Positions 34,523 through 43,605 are shown, numbered from the stretch's first letter. The stretch is 64,000 bases of DNA from Ahrensia kielensis DSM 5890 (GCF_000374465.1 NZ_KB894528.1:1043127-1107126); one strand, 5' to 3'. Numbers and translations: made by a program. The notes: generated by a model not told the origin, from the sequence alone.

Positions 34523-35805
34523 TGTCAAAGTTCACCGATAAAAATGGTCGCCCAATCATTGCTATAACTGGCGTTGGCGTTGTTTCCTCACTTGGACGCG
34601 GTAAAAAAGATAACTGGGACAAGCTTACAAGCGGCGTTTCAGGCATCCACAAAATTACCCGCTTCCCGCAAGATCACTTGCGAACAACTATCGCTGGTAC
34701 TGTCGATTTTATGACAGCACCCGAAGAAGGCTCTGCCGCCCTCACCTATACATTGGCGGAAGCTGCAGCCATTGAAGCCATAGACGAAGCGGGCATTTCG
34801 ACAAGCGATTTTGGCGGCCAACTTTTCCTTGCCGCACCGCCCGTTGAACTTGAATGGCAACATCGCTTTCAATTAAACGCTGAAGGCGCTGAGCTTACAC
34901 CGAGTGTTCAAAGCTATGATCGCCTGCTTCTCGCAGCAAAATCAAGTAAGCATCCTTCGTTCTCAGCATCGGTTAAATTTGCGGCAACAGCGCGCCGCCT
35001 GCAAGATCGTATTGGTTCACGCGGCCTTCCTGTCACATTGTCAACAGCATGCGCTTCGGGCGCGACGGCTATTCAAACAGGCGTTGAAGCCCTTCGCCGC
35101 GGCGAGACTGATCGCGCCATTGCCATTGGCACTGATGGTTCTGTGACAGCCGAAGCACTTATTCGTTTCTCGCTGCTTTCAGCGCTTTCAACGCAAAATG
35201 ACGAGCCAGAAAAAGCCTCCAAGCCCTTCTCGAAAGACCGCGATGGTTTCATCATGGCAGAAGGTGCAGGCGCACTGGTTCTTGAAACACTAGAAGCTGC
35301 CACAGCACGCGGCGCAAAAATTCTGGGCATTATGGAAGGTTGCGGCGAATGCGCCGACGATTTCCACCGCACGCGCTCAAAACCAGATGGATCACCAGCC
35401 ATTGCTGCCGTTCTTGCCGCCCTTGACGATGCAGGCGTAACGCCAGACGAAATTGACTATATCAATGCGCATGGCACATCCACGCCCGAAAATGACAAGA
35501 TGGAGTGCATGTCACTCACATCCATTTTTGGCCATAGACTTGGCGGGACACCAATATCCTCCAATAAATCGATGATTGGCCATACATTGACAGCCGCAGG
35601 CGCAATTGAAGCCGTATTTTCACTGCTCACAATTCGCAACGGCGTTCTTCCGCCAACCATAAACTATCTCAATCCAGATCCGGCTCTTGAGGTGGATGCG
35701 GTGCCAAATGAGAAGCGCGATGCTGATGTGAAACGCGTATTGTCCAACTCATTTGGGTTTGGTGGACAAAATGCCTGCCTTGTCATCGGGCGCGAACCCG
35801 CTTAG
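34522..35805 (+). CDS. Beta-ketoacyl-ACP synthase of the long-chain lipid A cluster (FabF1XL)
   Basis: 427 residues, a complete condensing enzyme. Cys177 in 'LSTACASGATAIQ' is the nucleophile, the first His is in 'YINAHGTSTPEND', and the Lys and second His are in 'SNKSMIGHTLTAAGA'. It should extend acyl-AcpXL intermediates toward C26-C28, probably as a heterodimer with the preceding cysteine-free homologue, whose stop it overlaps by one base. It would act in the cytoplasm with AcpXL and the dehydrogenase encoded next. Confidence 0.92.
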   Translation: MSKFTDKNGRPIIAITGVGVVSSLGRGKKDNWDKLTSGVSGIHKITRFPQDHLRTTIAGTVDFMTAPEEGSAALTYTLAEAAAIEAIDEAGISTSDFGGQLFLAAPPVELEWQHRFQLNAEGAELTPSVQSYDRLLLAAKSSKHPSFSASVKFAATARRLQDRIGSRGLPVTLSTACASGATAIQTGVEALRRGETDRAIAIGTDGSVTAEALIRFSLLSALSTQNDEPEKASKPFSKDRDGFIMAEGAGALVLETLEAATARGAKILGIMEGCGECADDFHRTRSKPDGSPAIAAVLAALDDAGVTPDEIDYINAHGTSTPENDKMECMSLTSIFGHRLGGTPISSNKSMIGHTLTAAGAIEAVFSLLTIRNGVLPPTINYLNPDPALEVDAVPNEKRDADVKRVLSNSFGFGGQNACLVIGREPA

Positions 35806-35843
35806 AGCCTTTCGTCAAACAGTTAAACAATAATAGGTGGCTA

Positions 35844-36872
35844 ATGCGCGCGCTACAGCTTGTCGAAGACCGTAAACTTGAACTTGTTGAAGTACCGGAA
35901 CCGGATGCACCGGGTCTGGGAGAAGTTCAACTACGTATTAAAGCGGTAGCACTAAACCATATTGATGTGTGGGGATGGCGCGGCATGGCTTTTGCAAAAC
36001 GCAAATTGCCCCTCACCGTTGGCGCAGAAGCCTCTGCCATTGTTGAATCTGTTGGCCCAGGCGTCTCTAACTTTTTGCCAGGCCAGCTTGTCTCCATCTT
36101 TGGTGCACGCACCTGCGGCCTTTGCCGCGCATGTAAAGAAGGCCGCGACAATCACTGCGAACATGTTGGCGGCGTGCATGGCTTCCACTTAGATGGCTTT
36201 GCGCAGGAATTGGTCAATATGCCAGCGCGCAATCTTGTCGCTGCCCCTCCCGGCGTTGATGAAATTGGCGCAGCTGTCTCACCCATTACTTTTGGCACCG
36301 TCGAGCACATGCTTTTTGACAATGCTAAACTTGAACCGGGTGAAACAGTTCTTGTCCATGCTGGCGGCTCTGGCATTGGCTCAGCAGCAATTCAGCTTGC
36401 CAAAAAGATGGGTTGCACAGTCATCACAACCGTTGGCTCTGACGCGAAAATAGAACCAGCAAAAACCCTCGGCGCTGATCACGTTATCAATTACCGCGAA
36501 GACCGGTTTGAAGGCGTTGTACGCAAGCTGACGAAGAAAAAAGGCGTCGATGTCGTGTTCGAACATGTGGGCGCAGACACTTGGGCAGGCTCAATGCTTT
36601 GCATGAAGCGCGGCGGCAGACTTGTCACTTGCGGCTCAACATCAGGCGTCTCCACATCCATGAACCTTATGATGCTTTTCCAGCAGCAATTGCGCCTTAT
36701 CGGGTCTTTCGGCTGTAATATGCGCAATATGGAAGATGCTATGCAGAAAATGGCACGCGGTATCGTGCATCCTGTTATCGACACTGAAGTTGATTTTGCA
36801 GGCATTGGCAAAGCACTTGAGCGTATGGAAACACGCGATGTGTTTGGCAAAATTATTCTACGCGTTTCCTGA
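35844..36872 (+). CDS. Zinc-type alcohol dehydrogenase/enoyl reductase of the lipid A cluster
   Basis: 342 residues of the medium-chain dehydrogenase family. The structural zinc site is intact ('CGLCRACKEGRDNHC'), and the Rossmann motif is 'VHAGGSGIGSAAIQLAKKMG'. The catalytic-zinc site looks degenerate: where alcohol dehydrogenases have C-x-T-D, this has 'NHIDVWGWRG', and the following GHE reads GAE. That pattern suits a quinone-oxidoreductase or enoyl-reductase-like enzyme using NADPH. In this cluster it may supply a reductive step in elongation, as proposed for the adh2XL position in rhizobia. Confidence 0.85.
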   Translation: MRALQLVEDRKLELVEVPEPDAPGLGEVQLRIKAVALNHIDVWGWRGMAFAKRKLPLTVGAEASAIVESVGPGVSNFLPGQLVSIFGARTCGLCRACKEGRDNHCEHVGGVHGFHLDGFAQELVNMPARNLVAAPPGVDEIGAAVSPITFGTVEHMLFDNAKLEPGETVLVHAGGSGIGSAAIQLAKKMGCTVITTVGSDAKIEPAKTLGADHVINYREDRFEGVVRKLTKKKGVDVVFEHVGADTWAGSMLCMKRGGRLVTCGSTSGVSTSMNLMMLFQQQLRLIGSFGCNMRNMEDAMQKMARGIVHPVIDTEVDFAGIGKALERMETRDVFGKIILRVS

Positions 36873-36881
36873 TAAGTACTC

Positions 36882-37826
36882 ATGAGCTGGAAAATCCAGA
36901 TATTCAAAGCCAAAACAAAGCTAAAGCATGTGCGCTATTGGCTTGAGGCAAAAGTGTCTTTTGCAATGCTTGGCGCGCTGCGTTTATTGCCAATGAAATC
37001 GGCAATGACACTCAACGCAAAGCTATTGCAGTTCATCGGGCCTTTCCTGCCACGTCATAAAATGGTGATCGAAAATCTCACTCAAGCCTTTCCTGAAAAG
37101 GACAATGCAGAAATAAAAAAAATCGCACGCGGTATGTGGCGCAATATTGGACGCCTAATTTCCGAATATATCTATCTAGATCAGCTTTTTGATTATGACC
37201 CTGACTCAGATAAAGTCGGTCTTGTCGAAGTTGAGGGCGAAGATATTTTTCGCCGCCTTCATGCCGAAGGCAAGCCGTGCATCTTCTTTACCGGTCATGT
37301 CGGCAATTTCGAACTTCTTCCAATTTGTGCCGCAACCTATGGTCTTGAAGTAACAGCCCTGTTTAGACCGCCGAACAATCCATATATTGCAGAACGTTTG
37401 CTCGCATCACGCACCACTGAAATGGGGCACCTTGTGCCATCAAAGGCCGGTGCTGCTTGGGGACTTGCGCGTGCGCTCGATAACGGCCAATCGGTTGGCG
37501 TTTTGGTTGATCAAAAATTCGCGCGCGGCATTGTCAGTGAGTTTTTCGGCCGCCCAGTGCGCACGAACCCATTGCTACCAAAACTTGCGCGCCAGTTTAA
37601 TGTGCCCGTATACCCTGCCCGCTGCATCCGGCTTCCCGGTGGCCGCTTCCGCTTGATCTTAGAAGAAGAACTGGTTTTGCCACGCGACGACAATAATGAA
37701 GTTGATGTTGCTCAATCAGCCCAAATGCTCAACGACGTTGTTGAGCGCTGGGTCCGCGAAACGCCGGAACAATGGATGTGGTTGCACCGGCGCTGGATTA
37801 GCAATTCTGAAAATCCAAGCAAATAA
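36882..37826 (+). CDS. lpxXL: Lipid A very-long-chain acyltransferase (LpxXL)
   Basis: 314 residues of the LpxL/HtrB family, inner membrane associated. The catalytic HX4E motif is in 'FTGHVGNFELL' and further conserved segments are 'GVLVDQKFARGIVSEFFGRP' and 'ETPEQWMWLHRRW'. As the last gene of the acpXL cluster it should transfer the 27-hydroxyoctacosanoyl chain from AcpXL to lipid A. The start is ten bases after the dehydrogenase gene. A dyad without a T tract lies after the stop. Confidence 0.92.
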   Translation: MSWKIQIFKAKTKLKHVRYWLEAKVSFAMLGALRLLPMKSAMTLNAKLLQFIGPFLPRHKMVIENLTQAFPEKDNAEIKKIARGMWRNIGRLISEYIYLDQLFDYDPDSDKVGLVEVEGEDIFRRLHAEGKPCIFFTGHVGNFELLPICAATYGLEVTALFRPPNNPYIAERLLASRTTEMGHLVPSKAGAAWGLARALDNGQSVGVLVDQKFARGIVSEFFGRPVRTNPLLPKLARQFNVPVYPARCIRLPGGRFRLILEEELVLPRDDNNEVDVAQSAQMLNDVVERWVRETPEQWMWLHRRWISNSENPSK

Positions 37827-37836
37827 TATAGGGCGA

Positions 37837-37859
37837 GCGGTCACTCAACATCAGACCGC
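37837..37859. terminator. Hairpin between lpxXL and the L,D-transpeptidase gene
   Basis: GCGGTC (37837-37842) pairs with GACCGC (37854-37859) across an 11-base loop in the 44-base gap between convergent genes. No T tract follows on either strand, so termination here is only suggested. Confidence 0.4.
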
Positions 37860-37870
37860 CACAACCAATA

Positions 37871-38302
37871 TTAATGCTTGATAACAACGCGCATATTACG
37901 AGCGCCAACTTGACGTGTCAGATCATAAAGCCGTTTTGCATTGGCGGTTTTTAGGCGAACACAGCCATGCGATGCCACGCGGCCCAATCGGCTCACATAA
38001 TTCGTGCCGTGAATTGCATACCCGCCGCGAAAAAAGATTGAATATGGCATCGGCGAGTTGTCATATTTTCGCGAGTACCACATTTTATGCATGCGCTTCG
38101 GACTATAAGTACCGTGCGGCGTTCTATAACCTTTCCTGCCCGTGGAGACCTTCCAGCGGTGCATGGTTTTGCCATTCTTTTTCACCGTCATCGTCTGACT
38201 TGAAATATCTACATAGGCAACCAACTTCGCAGCCAAGGATGTGCTGACACCCGATAAAACGATTGCAATCGACAATGTAATTGCGCCTAATAACTTCCCC
38301 AT
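37871..38302 (-). CDS. L,D-transpeptidase (YkuD) family periplasmic protein
   Basis: 143 residues with a signal peptide (about 24 residues ending LAA). The YkuD domain starts at 'KLVAYVDISSQTMTVKKNG' and has the catalytic motif 'GRVASHGCVRLKTANAKRLY' with the cysteine nucleophile and preceding His. Such enzymes make 3-3 cross-links in peptidoglycan or attach outer membrane proteins to it, the latter common in Hyphomicrobiales. It consists of little more than the catalytic domain. Its own promoter should lie in the AT-rich 150 bases upstream. Confidence 0.9.
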   Translation of the reverse strand: MGKLLGAITLSIAIVLSGVSTSLAAKLVAYVDISSQTMTVKKNGKTMHRWKVSTGRKGYRTPHGTYSPKRMHKMWYSRKYDNSPMPYSIFFRGGYAIHGTNYVSRLGRVASHGCVRLKTANAKRLYDLTRQVGARNMRVVIKH

Positions 38303-38450
38303 TTAACTCTCCTAAACGAACTTAACCTTCCCCAAAATTACGTTACGTCAGATTTTTAAAAAGGTCAAAAAAAGCTAATTAAATCGTTAACGCCATCTTT
38401 TCTTTCGCTTTTTTACTTGCACAATATTAAACATTAGGCAGTATATATTT

Positions 38451-39722
38451 ATGTTACAGCATCTTTCAAAATATATAAATGATTCACGCGATGACTTAGT
38501 CGCCCTAACTCAAGACTTGGTTCGTTTTCCGACGATCAATCCTCCCGGTGATGCTTATCGGCCGTGTGTCGAATATATTGCAAAGCGGATGAAACGATCC
38601 GGTTTTCATTGTGAGTTTTTCACAGCCGTCGATTATCCAGGCCATACCGATACATATCCCCGCATCAATGTGGTGTGTAGACGCGAAGGCAAACGTCCGG
38701 GAAAAACCGTTCACTTCAACTCCCATATCGATGTTGTTCCGCCAGGATTTGGCTGGACTTTTGATCCTTTCGGCGCAGCCGTTCATGATGGGAAAATCAT
38801 TGGGCGCGGCACTTGTGATATGAAGGGGGGCTTGGCGACCTCTATTATCGCTGCCGAAGCCTATATATGGTGCTTTCCTGATTTTTCAGGTGCAATCGAA
38901 ATTTCTGGCACGGTAGATGAAGAATCCGGCGGCTTTGGCGGTGTCGCCTATCTGGCTGAAAAAGGCATGTTTTCAAAGCCGCGCGTTGATCACGTCATCA
39001 TTCCTGAACCACTCAACAAAGACCGTATTTGCCTTGGACACCGCGGTGTATGGTGGGCAGAAATTGAGACGCACGGTCATATCGCACACGGGTCAATGCC
39101 GTTTCTGGGCGATTGCGCCGTGCGCCATATGGGCGCTGTAATGGAGCGTTTTGAGCAAGATCTCTTTCCAGCACTTGCACAAAAACAAACTGAAATGCCT
39201 GTGGTCCCTGAAGGTGCTCGTAAATCGACAATGAATATCAATGGTATTCAGGGCGGGCAGACGGATGGCTTTACTGGCTTACCCTCACCCAATGTTCCCG
39301 ACAGCTGTAAGATGACCATCGACCGCCGTTATCTATTGGAAGAAAACGTCGAAGACGTTCGCAATGAAGTTGTCAGCATACTTGATCAGCTAAAATTGAG
39401 CCGCCCTAAATTCGATTATTCATTGCGCGAACTCTGGTCTGTTGAACCAACAATGACAGACCGTGATGCGCCTGTTGTACGGGCTGTTGCAGACGCAATC
39501 CGCGATGAGTTTGGCAAAGAACCAGACTATGTCATCTCACCGGGCACATATGATCAAAAACACATTGCTCGCATTGGTCACTTGCATGACTGCATTGCTT
39601 ATGGGCCAGGTGTGATTGATCTAGCGCACCAGCCAGACGAATGGATTGGCATCGAGGACATGGTGCAATCCGCTAAAGTTATGGCGAATGCAGTCCACGT
39701 GCTTTTATCACATAAACTTTAA
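38451..39722 (+). CDS. M20-family metallopeptidase (ArgE/DapE-like deacylase)
   Basis: 423 residues. Metal-binding motifs are 'HFNSHIDVVPPG', 'GRGTCDMKGGLATSI' and 'TVDEESGGFGG', the last carrying the catalytic Glu, with a distal His in 'LAHQPDEWI'. This is the acetylornithine deacetylase/succinyl-diaminopimelate desuccinylase group, but the length and 'YPRINVVCRREGKRPG' segment suit an uncharacterised subgroup that cleaves N-acyl amino acids or dipeptides. No leader peptide is present. The next operon is a dipeptide-type importer, which would fit a peptidase role, though the genes are separated by a convergent small gene. Confidence 0.85.
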   Translation: MLQHLSKYINDSRDDLVALTQDLVRFPTINPPGDAYRPCVEYIAKRMKRSGFHCEFFTAVDYPGHTDTYPRINVVCRREGKRPGKTVHFNSHIDVVPPGFGWTFDPFGAAVHDGKIIGRGTCDMKGGLATSIIAAEAYIWCFPDFSGAIEISGTVDEESGGFGGVAYLAEKGMFSKPRVDHVIIPEPLNKDRICLGHRGVWWAEIETHGHIAHGSMPFLGDCAVRHMGAVMERFEQDLFPALAQKQTEMPVVPEGARKSTMNINGIQGGQTDGFTGLPSPNVPDSCKMTIDRRYLLEENVEDVRNEVVSILDQLKLSRPKFDYSLRELWSVEPTMTDRDAPVVRAVADAIRDEFGKEPDYVISPGTYDQKHIARIGHLHDCIAYGPGVIDLAHQPDEWIGIEDMVQSAKVMANAVHVLLSHKL

Positions 39723-40075
39723 AGAGTGCGGGATAGGAGCGCGTAGATAATCAATCCCGCAACAGCAAAACCGGCATGAAATGTACAAAGCGTTATAAAA
39801 GGAAGATCTTTTGGGCCAAAATATATTTTCGAAGCAATTGTAGGCGCTAAAACCAACCATAAGAATGCAATGATCCATCCGGCAGGCAAGCCTATTAACA
39901 ATGGTACAGGAACCATAAATATGATCGACCAAACATGTTTTGCCCAGTTTCCTGCAACCGCTTTAACCGGAACACCTTTAAGCGCATTAGCAACAAATGC
40001 GGTCGCTACGCAGCCGATAATGCCGCCAAGAATAATTGCCAGCCACACGGATGATATTGAATAAATTGAAAACAT
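39719..40075 (-). CDS. Small integral membrane protein of unknown function
   Basis: 118 residues with about four hydrophobic helices and short polar loops. Sequence such as 'FVANALKGVPVKAVAGNWAK' and 'FGPKDLPFITLCTFHAGF' does not match a family I can name. It overlaps the end of the M20 gene by four bases in convergent orientation. Start ATG is followed by a typical membrane segment; GGAGGG lies just upstream. Confidence 0.65.
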   Translation of the reverse strand: MFSIYSISSVWLAIILGGIIGCVATAFVANALKGVPVKAVAGNWAKHVWSIIFMVPVPLLIGLPAGWIIAFLWLVLAPTIASKIYFGPKDLPFITLCTFHAGFAVAGLIIYALLSRTL

Positions 40076-40229
40076 AATCCCCTCCTAGGTTTCTTAATCA
40101 GACTATATATAACAAAATAATCCATGATTAGTTGCATAAAGACGGGGCTTATTGGTTAAAATAAAAGACAAGCCTTTTCAAAGCTGGGCCTTCCTGCTTA
40201 GACTTTTTTTAATTAACGGGGGAATTTCA

Positions 40230-41708
40230 ATGACTTTACGTCCTATCTTACTCGGTGGATTAGCCGCCATCCTATTCTCATCTTCTGCACTTGCAGCCCG
40301 CATGGATTTGACCATTGGCATGGTGCTAGAGCCGCCAGGTCTTGATCCAACAGCAGAAGCCGCTGCAGCCATTGACGAAGTTGTCTATGCCAATGTTTTT
40401 GAAGGCCTGACCCGTATTGGTCCTGATGGTGCAATAACGGCAGGGCTCGCTAAAAAGTGGACAATTTCTGAAGATGGTTTGTCCTATGCATTTGAATTGC
40501 GTGAAGGTGCAACGTTCCACGACGGCACGACACTTGATGCCTCTGATGTGGTGTTCTCGCTTGATCGTGCACGCGCTGAAGATTCAACAAACGCTCAAAA
40601 GGCACTTTTTTCAGCAATCGAAAAAGTTGAAGCGACGGGCGAGACAACAGTTGTTGTAACATTATCAGAACCTTCTGGCGCATTTCTTTATAATATGGGC
40701 TGGGGCGACGCTGTAATTGTTGCGCCTGAAAGCGCAGATACCAATAAAGAAAACCCTGTAGGTACTGGCCCGTTTAAACTAGATAACTGGCAGCGCGGCT
40801 CAGCAATTACTCTTTCGCGTAACGAAAATTATTGGGGCGAGCAGGCAAAACTCGACAAAGTAACTTTCCGTTTTATTCCTGATCCTGCTGCTGCCACTGC
40901 AGCGCTTTTGGCCGGCGATGTTCAAGCATTTCCAAATTTGCCTGCGCCAGAAGCTATCGCGCAGTTTGAGGCAGATCCGCGCTTTATCGTTGCCATAGGC
41001 TCGACCGAAGGTGAAACGATCCTTTCGACCAACAATAAAAAACCACCATTTGATAATATAATGGTGCGCCGCGCGATGGCACATGCAATCGACCGCCAAG
41101 CGATTATTGATGGTGCAATGTTTGGTCTGGGCACGCCGATTGGCACGCATTTTGCGCCGCACAACCCTGCTTATGTAGAGTTGTCAGAGACCTATGAATA
41201 TAATCCAGAAAAAGCAAAAGCGATGCTTGCCGAGGCTGGATTTGCAGACGGTATAAAAGCAACGCTAAAATTGCCACCACCATCTTATGCACGTCGCGGC
41301 GGCGAAATCATTGCCTCTCAATTACGTGAAGTTGGCATTGATTTGGAAATCATTCCGCTGGAATGGGGTCAGTGGCTGGAGCAGGTTTTCAAAGGCAAGG
41401 ACTACGATCTGACTATCGTGTCACATACCGAACCCAATGACATCGATATCTATGCCCGCGATGACTATTATTTCCAATATGAAAACCCTGATTTCAAAGC
41501 ACTCATTGCTAAGCTGAACGTCACAGCTGAAGAAGAAGCACGTTTTGATTTATACCGTCAGGCTCAGCAGATCATCACCGATGATGCTGTAAATGTTTAT
41601 CTTTTCCAATTGGCTAAGAATGGCGTTTGGGACGCTAAATTGAACGGCCTATGGGAAAACTCACCGGTTCAAGCAAATGACGTGACAGGCGTTAGCTGGT
41701 CCGAATGA
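40230..41708 (+). CDS. Peptide-type ABC transporter solute-binding protein (family 5)
   Basis: 492 residues with a signal peptide (MTLRPILLGGLAAILFSSSA, then LAA before RMDLTIG). The SBP_bac_5 domain is clear from 'VVYANVFEGLTRIGPDG', 'ELREGATFHDGTTLDASDVV', 'NPVGTGPFKLDNW' and 'NTKKPPFDN'-like sequence (NNKKPPFDNIMVRRAMAHAI). It captures oligo- or dipeptides, nickel chelates, opines or glutathione-type ligands in the periplasm. ATG at 40230 follows GGGGGAA. It is first gene of a four-gene import operon and is followed by a hairpin that may raise its expression above that of the permeases. Confidence 0.92.
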   Translation: MTLRPILLGGLAAILFSSSALAARMDLTIGMVLEPPGLDPTAEAAAAIDEVVYANVFEGLTRIGPDGAITAGLAKKWTISEDGLSYAFELREGATFHDGTTLDASDVVFSLDRARAEDSTNAQKALFSAIEKVEATGETTVVVTLSEPSGAFLYNMGWGDAVIVAPESADTNKENPVGTGPFKLDNWQRGSAITLSRNENYWGEQAKLDKVTFRFIPDPAAATAALLAGDVQAFPNLPAPEAIAQFEADPRFIVAIGSTEGETILSTNNKKPPFDNIMVRRAMAHAIDRQAIIDGAMFGLGTPIGTHFAPHNPAYVELSETYEYNPEKAKAMLAEAGFADGIKATLKLPPPSYARRGGEIIASQLREVGIDLEIIPLEWGQWLEQVFKGKDYDLTIVSHTEPNDIDIYARDDYYFQYENPDFKALIAKLNVTAEEEARFDLYRQAQQIITDDAVNVYLFQLAKNGVWDAKLNGLWENSPVQANDVTGVSWSE

Positions 41709-41719
41709 TGTCCACTCAC

Positions 41720-41747
41720 TGGGAGGGTGCAGCAATGTATCCTCCCA
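41720..41747 (+). terminator. Intercistronic hairpin after the binding-protein gene
   Basis: TGGGAGG (41720-41726) pairs with CCTCCCA (41741-41747) across a 14-base loop. There is no T tract, so it more likely stabilises the binding-protein mRNA or tunes downstream translation than terminates. The 5' arm is also the ribosome site of a 14-codon ORF. Confidence 0.6.
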
Positions 41748-41779
41748 ATCATCGTGTGTTCCTTTCTGCATTGGATTGA
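41735..41779 (+). CDS. Possible 14-residue leader ORF before dppB
   Basis: ATG at 41735, eight bases after GGGAGG, opens MYPPNHRVFLSALD and stops at 41777-41779, two bases before the permease ATG. The permease has no convincing ribosome site of its own, so translation of this ORF could deliver ribosomes to it, and the hairpin covering GGGAGG could gate both. The ORF is short and may be chance. Confidence 0.3.
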   Translation: MYPPNHRVFLSALD

Positions 41780-41781
41780 CC

Positions 41782-42729
41782 ATGGCCTATTACATCGTGC
41801 GAAGATTGCTAATCGTCTTGCTCACACTTTGGGTGGCGAGTGTAATCATCTTTGCAATGCTGCAAGTTATTCCCGGTGATCCGGCACAATTAATGCTCGG
41901 CATTAATGCAACAGACGATTCAATAGCGGCGCTTCGCAGTCAGCTCGGTCTCGATGTTCCGCTTCTTCAACGGTACTTAAATTGGATGAGCGGTATGATG
42001 GTTGGTGATTTCGGCTACTCATATACTTATGGCGCTGCAGTCGGCAGCCTCATCGCTGAGCGTGTTGTTGTATCCCTTCCATTGGCTCTCATAGCGTTGA
42101 CACTTTCGACTGTGATCGCAATTCCGGTTGGCATTTTCACTGCGTCACGGCGCGGCACCGCAACAGATACAACCGCGATGGCAATCACCCAAGTGGGCAT
42201 TGCTATTCCCAATTTTTGGTTCGCGATTTTGCTGGTTTATATTTTTGCGATTTCATTCCGGCTTGTGCCCGCTGGTGGCTTTCCAGGATGGGACACAGGG
42301 CTTTGGCCAGCACTAAAATCATTGCTACTGCCCGCAATAGCCCTCGCCTTGCCGCAGGCGGCTATTCTATCAAGGGTAACGCGCTCTGCACTGCTAGACA
42401 CAATGGCAGAGGATTACATTAGGACAGCGCGTGCAAAAGGGCTGACAGCACAACACGTGCTATGGCACCATGCACTACGCAATGCACTTATTCCTGTTTT
42501 GACCATTTTGGGGTTACAATTTGCGTTCCTCCTCGCCGGAACGATCATTATTGAAAATGTATTCTATCTACCTGGATTGGGACGTCTTGTGTTTCAATCA
42601 ATTCAGCGCCTTGATTTGATGGTGGTGCAGTCCGTTGTTGTTCTGCTTGTTGCCTCCGTCATTCTCATCAATTTTCTTGTCGATCTTGCCTATGCTTGGG
42701 CAGATCCGCGCCTAAGACGGGAGGGATGA
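41782..42729 (+). CDS. Dipeptide-type ABC permease (DppB-like)
   Basis: 315 residues with six helices and the DppB family start 'MAYYIVRRLLIVLLTLWVAS' and 'QVIPGDPAQLML', then the EAA-type loop 'YIRTARAKGLTAQHVLWHHA'. It forms one half of the membrane channel with the next permease. ATG at 41782 lacks a clear Shine-Dalgarno; an in-frame TTG at 41776 is unlikely. It probably depends on coupling to upstream translation. It ends with GGGAGGGATGA, which provides the ribosome site for the next gene. Confidence 0.9.
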   Translation: MAYYIVRRLLIVLLTLWVASVIIFAMLQVIPGDPAQLMLGINATDDSIAALRSQLGLDVPLLQRYLNWMSGMMVGDFGYSYTYGAAVGSLIAERVVVSLPLALIALTLSTVIAIPVGIFTASRRGTATDTTAMAITQVGIAIPNFWFAILLVYIFAISFRLVPAGGFPGWDTGLWPALKSLLLPAIALALPQAAILSRVTRSALLDTMAEDYIRTARAKGLTAQHVLWHHALRNALIPVLTILGLQFAFLLAGTIIIENVFYLPGLGRLVFQSIQRLDLMVVQSVVVLLVASVILINFLVDLAYAWADPRLRREG

Positions 42730-42732
42730 TCG

Positions 42733-43604
42733 ATGAATGATCAAGTACACAACGCTGAAGCTGAAGGCTGGCGCACATTTTGAAAAACGCCCTGCGCAAT
42801 AAAAACTTTTTGGTCGGCATTTTCTTGACCGGATTTATTCTCGCAATCGCGCTAATATCCTTTGTCTGGACGCCGTTTGACACAACTAAGCTCATCATAG
42901 CTGACCGCCTTAAAGCGCCGAACCTCACTTACCTTCTCGGCACAGATCATTTTGGACGCGATATATTTTCTATGGTTATGGTGGGTGCGCGTAACTCCAT
43001 TGCTGTTGCCTTTTTTGCTGTCGGCATTGGCATATTAATCGGCGTTCCGTTGGGATGCTGGGCAGCTGCCAAGCGCGGTTTTGTTGATGAATTACTGATG
43101 CGCTCATCAGATATTATCTTTGCTTTTCCTGCGCTGTTGTCAGCCGTTATGATTACTGCGATTTTTGGCCCCAGTGCCACCAATGCCATCATCGCAATCG
43201 GTATATTTAATATTCCCGTCTTTGCCCGCGTAGCACGCGGTGCAGCGCTCTCCATCTGGTCACGTGAATATATTTTAGCAGCGCGCGCTTCTGGCAAAGG
43301 CGCTGTACGCATTACCCGCGAACATATCCTGCCAAACATTACAAATATTTTGGTTGTTCAGGGCACCATCCAATTCTCGCTTGGCATCTTGGCAGAAGCT
43401 GGCCTGTCTTATGTCGGATTGGGCACACAACCACCGGATGTGTCTTGGGGGCGTATGCTCAATGAAGCGCAAACGATGATGTCAATTGCCCCTCATATGG
43501 CGATTATTCCCGGCGTGGCTATCATTGTGACAGTCCTTGGATTGAACCTGCTTGGGGATGGTCTTCGCGACCTGCTTGATCCAAGATTACAGCGGGAGCG
43601 CTAA
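42733..43604 (+). CDS. Dipeptide-type ABC permease (DppC-like) with apparent frameshift near its start
   Basis: The best ribosome site (GGGAGGG) serves ATG 42733, which encodes MNDQVHNAEAEGWRTF and then TGA at 42781-42783. One frame over, from TTG 42780, the sequence continues 'LKNALRNKNFLVGIFLTGF' and runs as a normal DppC permease to 43604 ('REYILAARASGKGAVRITRE' is the EAA loop). Joining the two gives the standard DppC N-terminus, so the T4 run at 42778-42781 looks one base short. Possibilities are sequencing error, real mutation, slippage, or a TTG start at 42780 with no ribosome site. The six-helix core itself is intact. Confidence 0.85.
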
Positions 43605-43605
43605 C

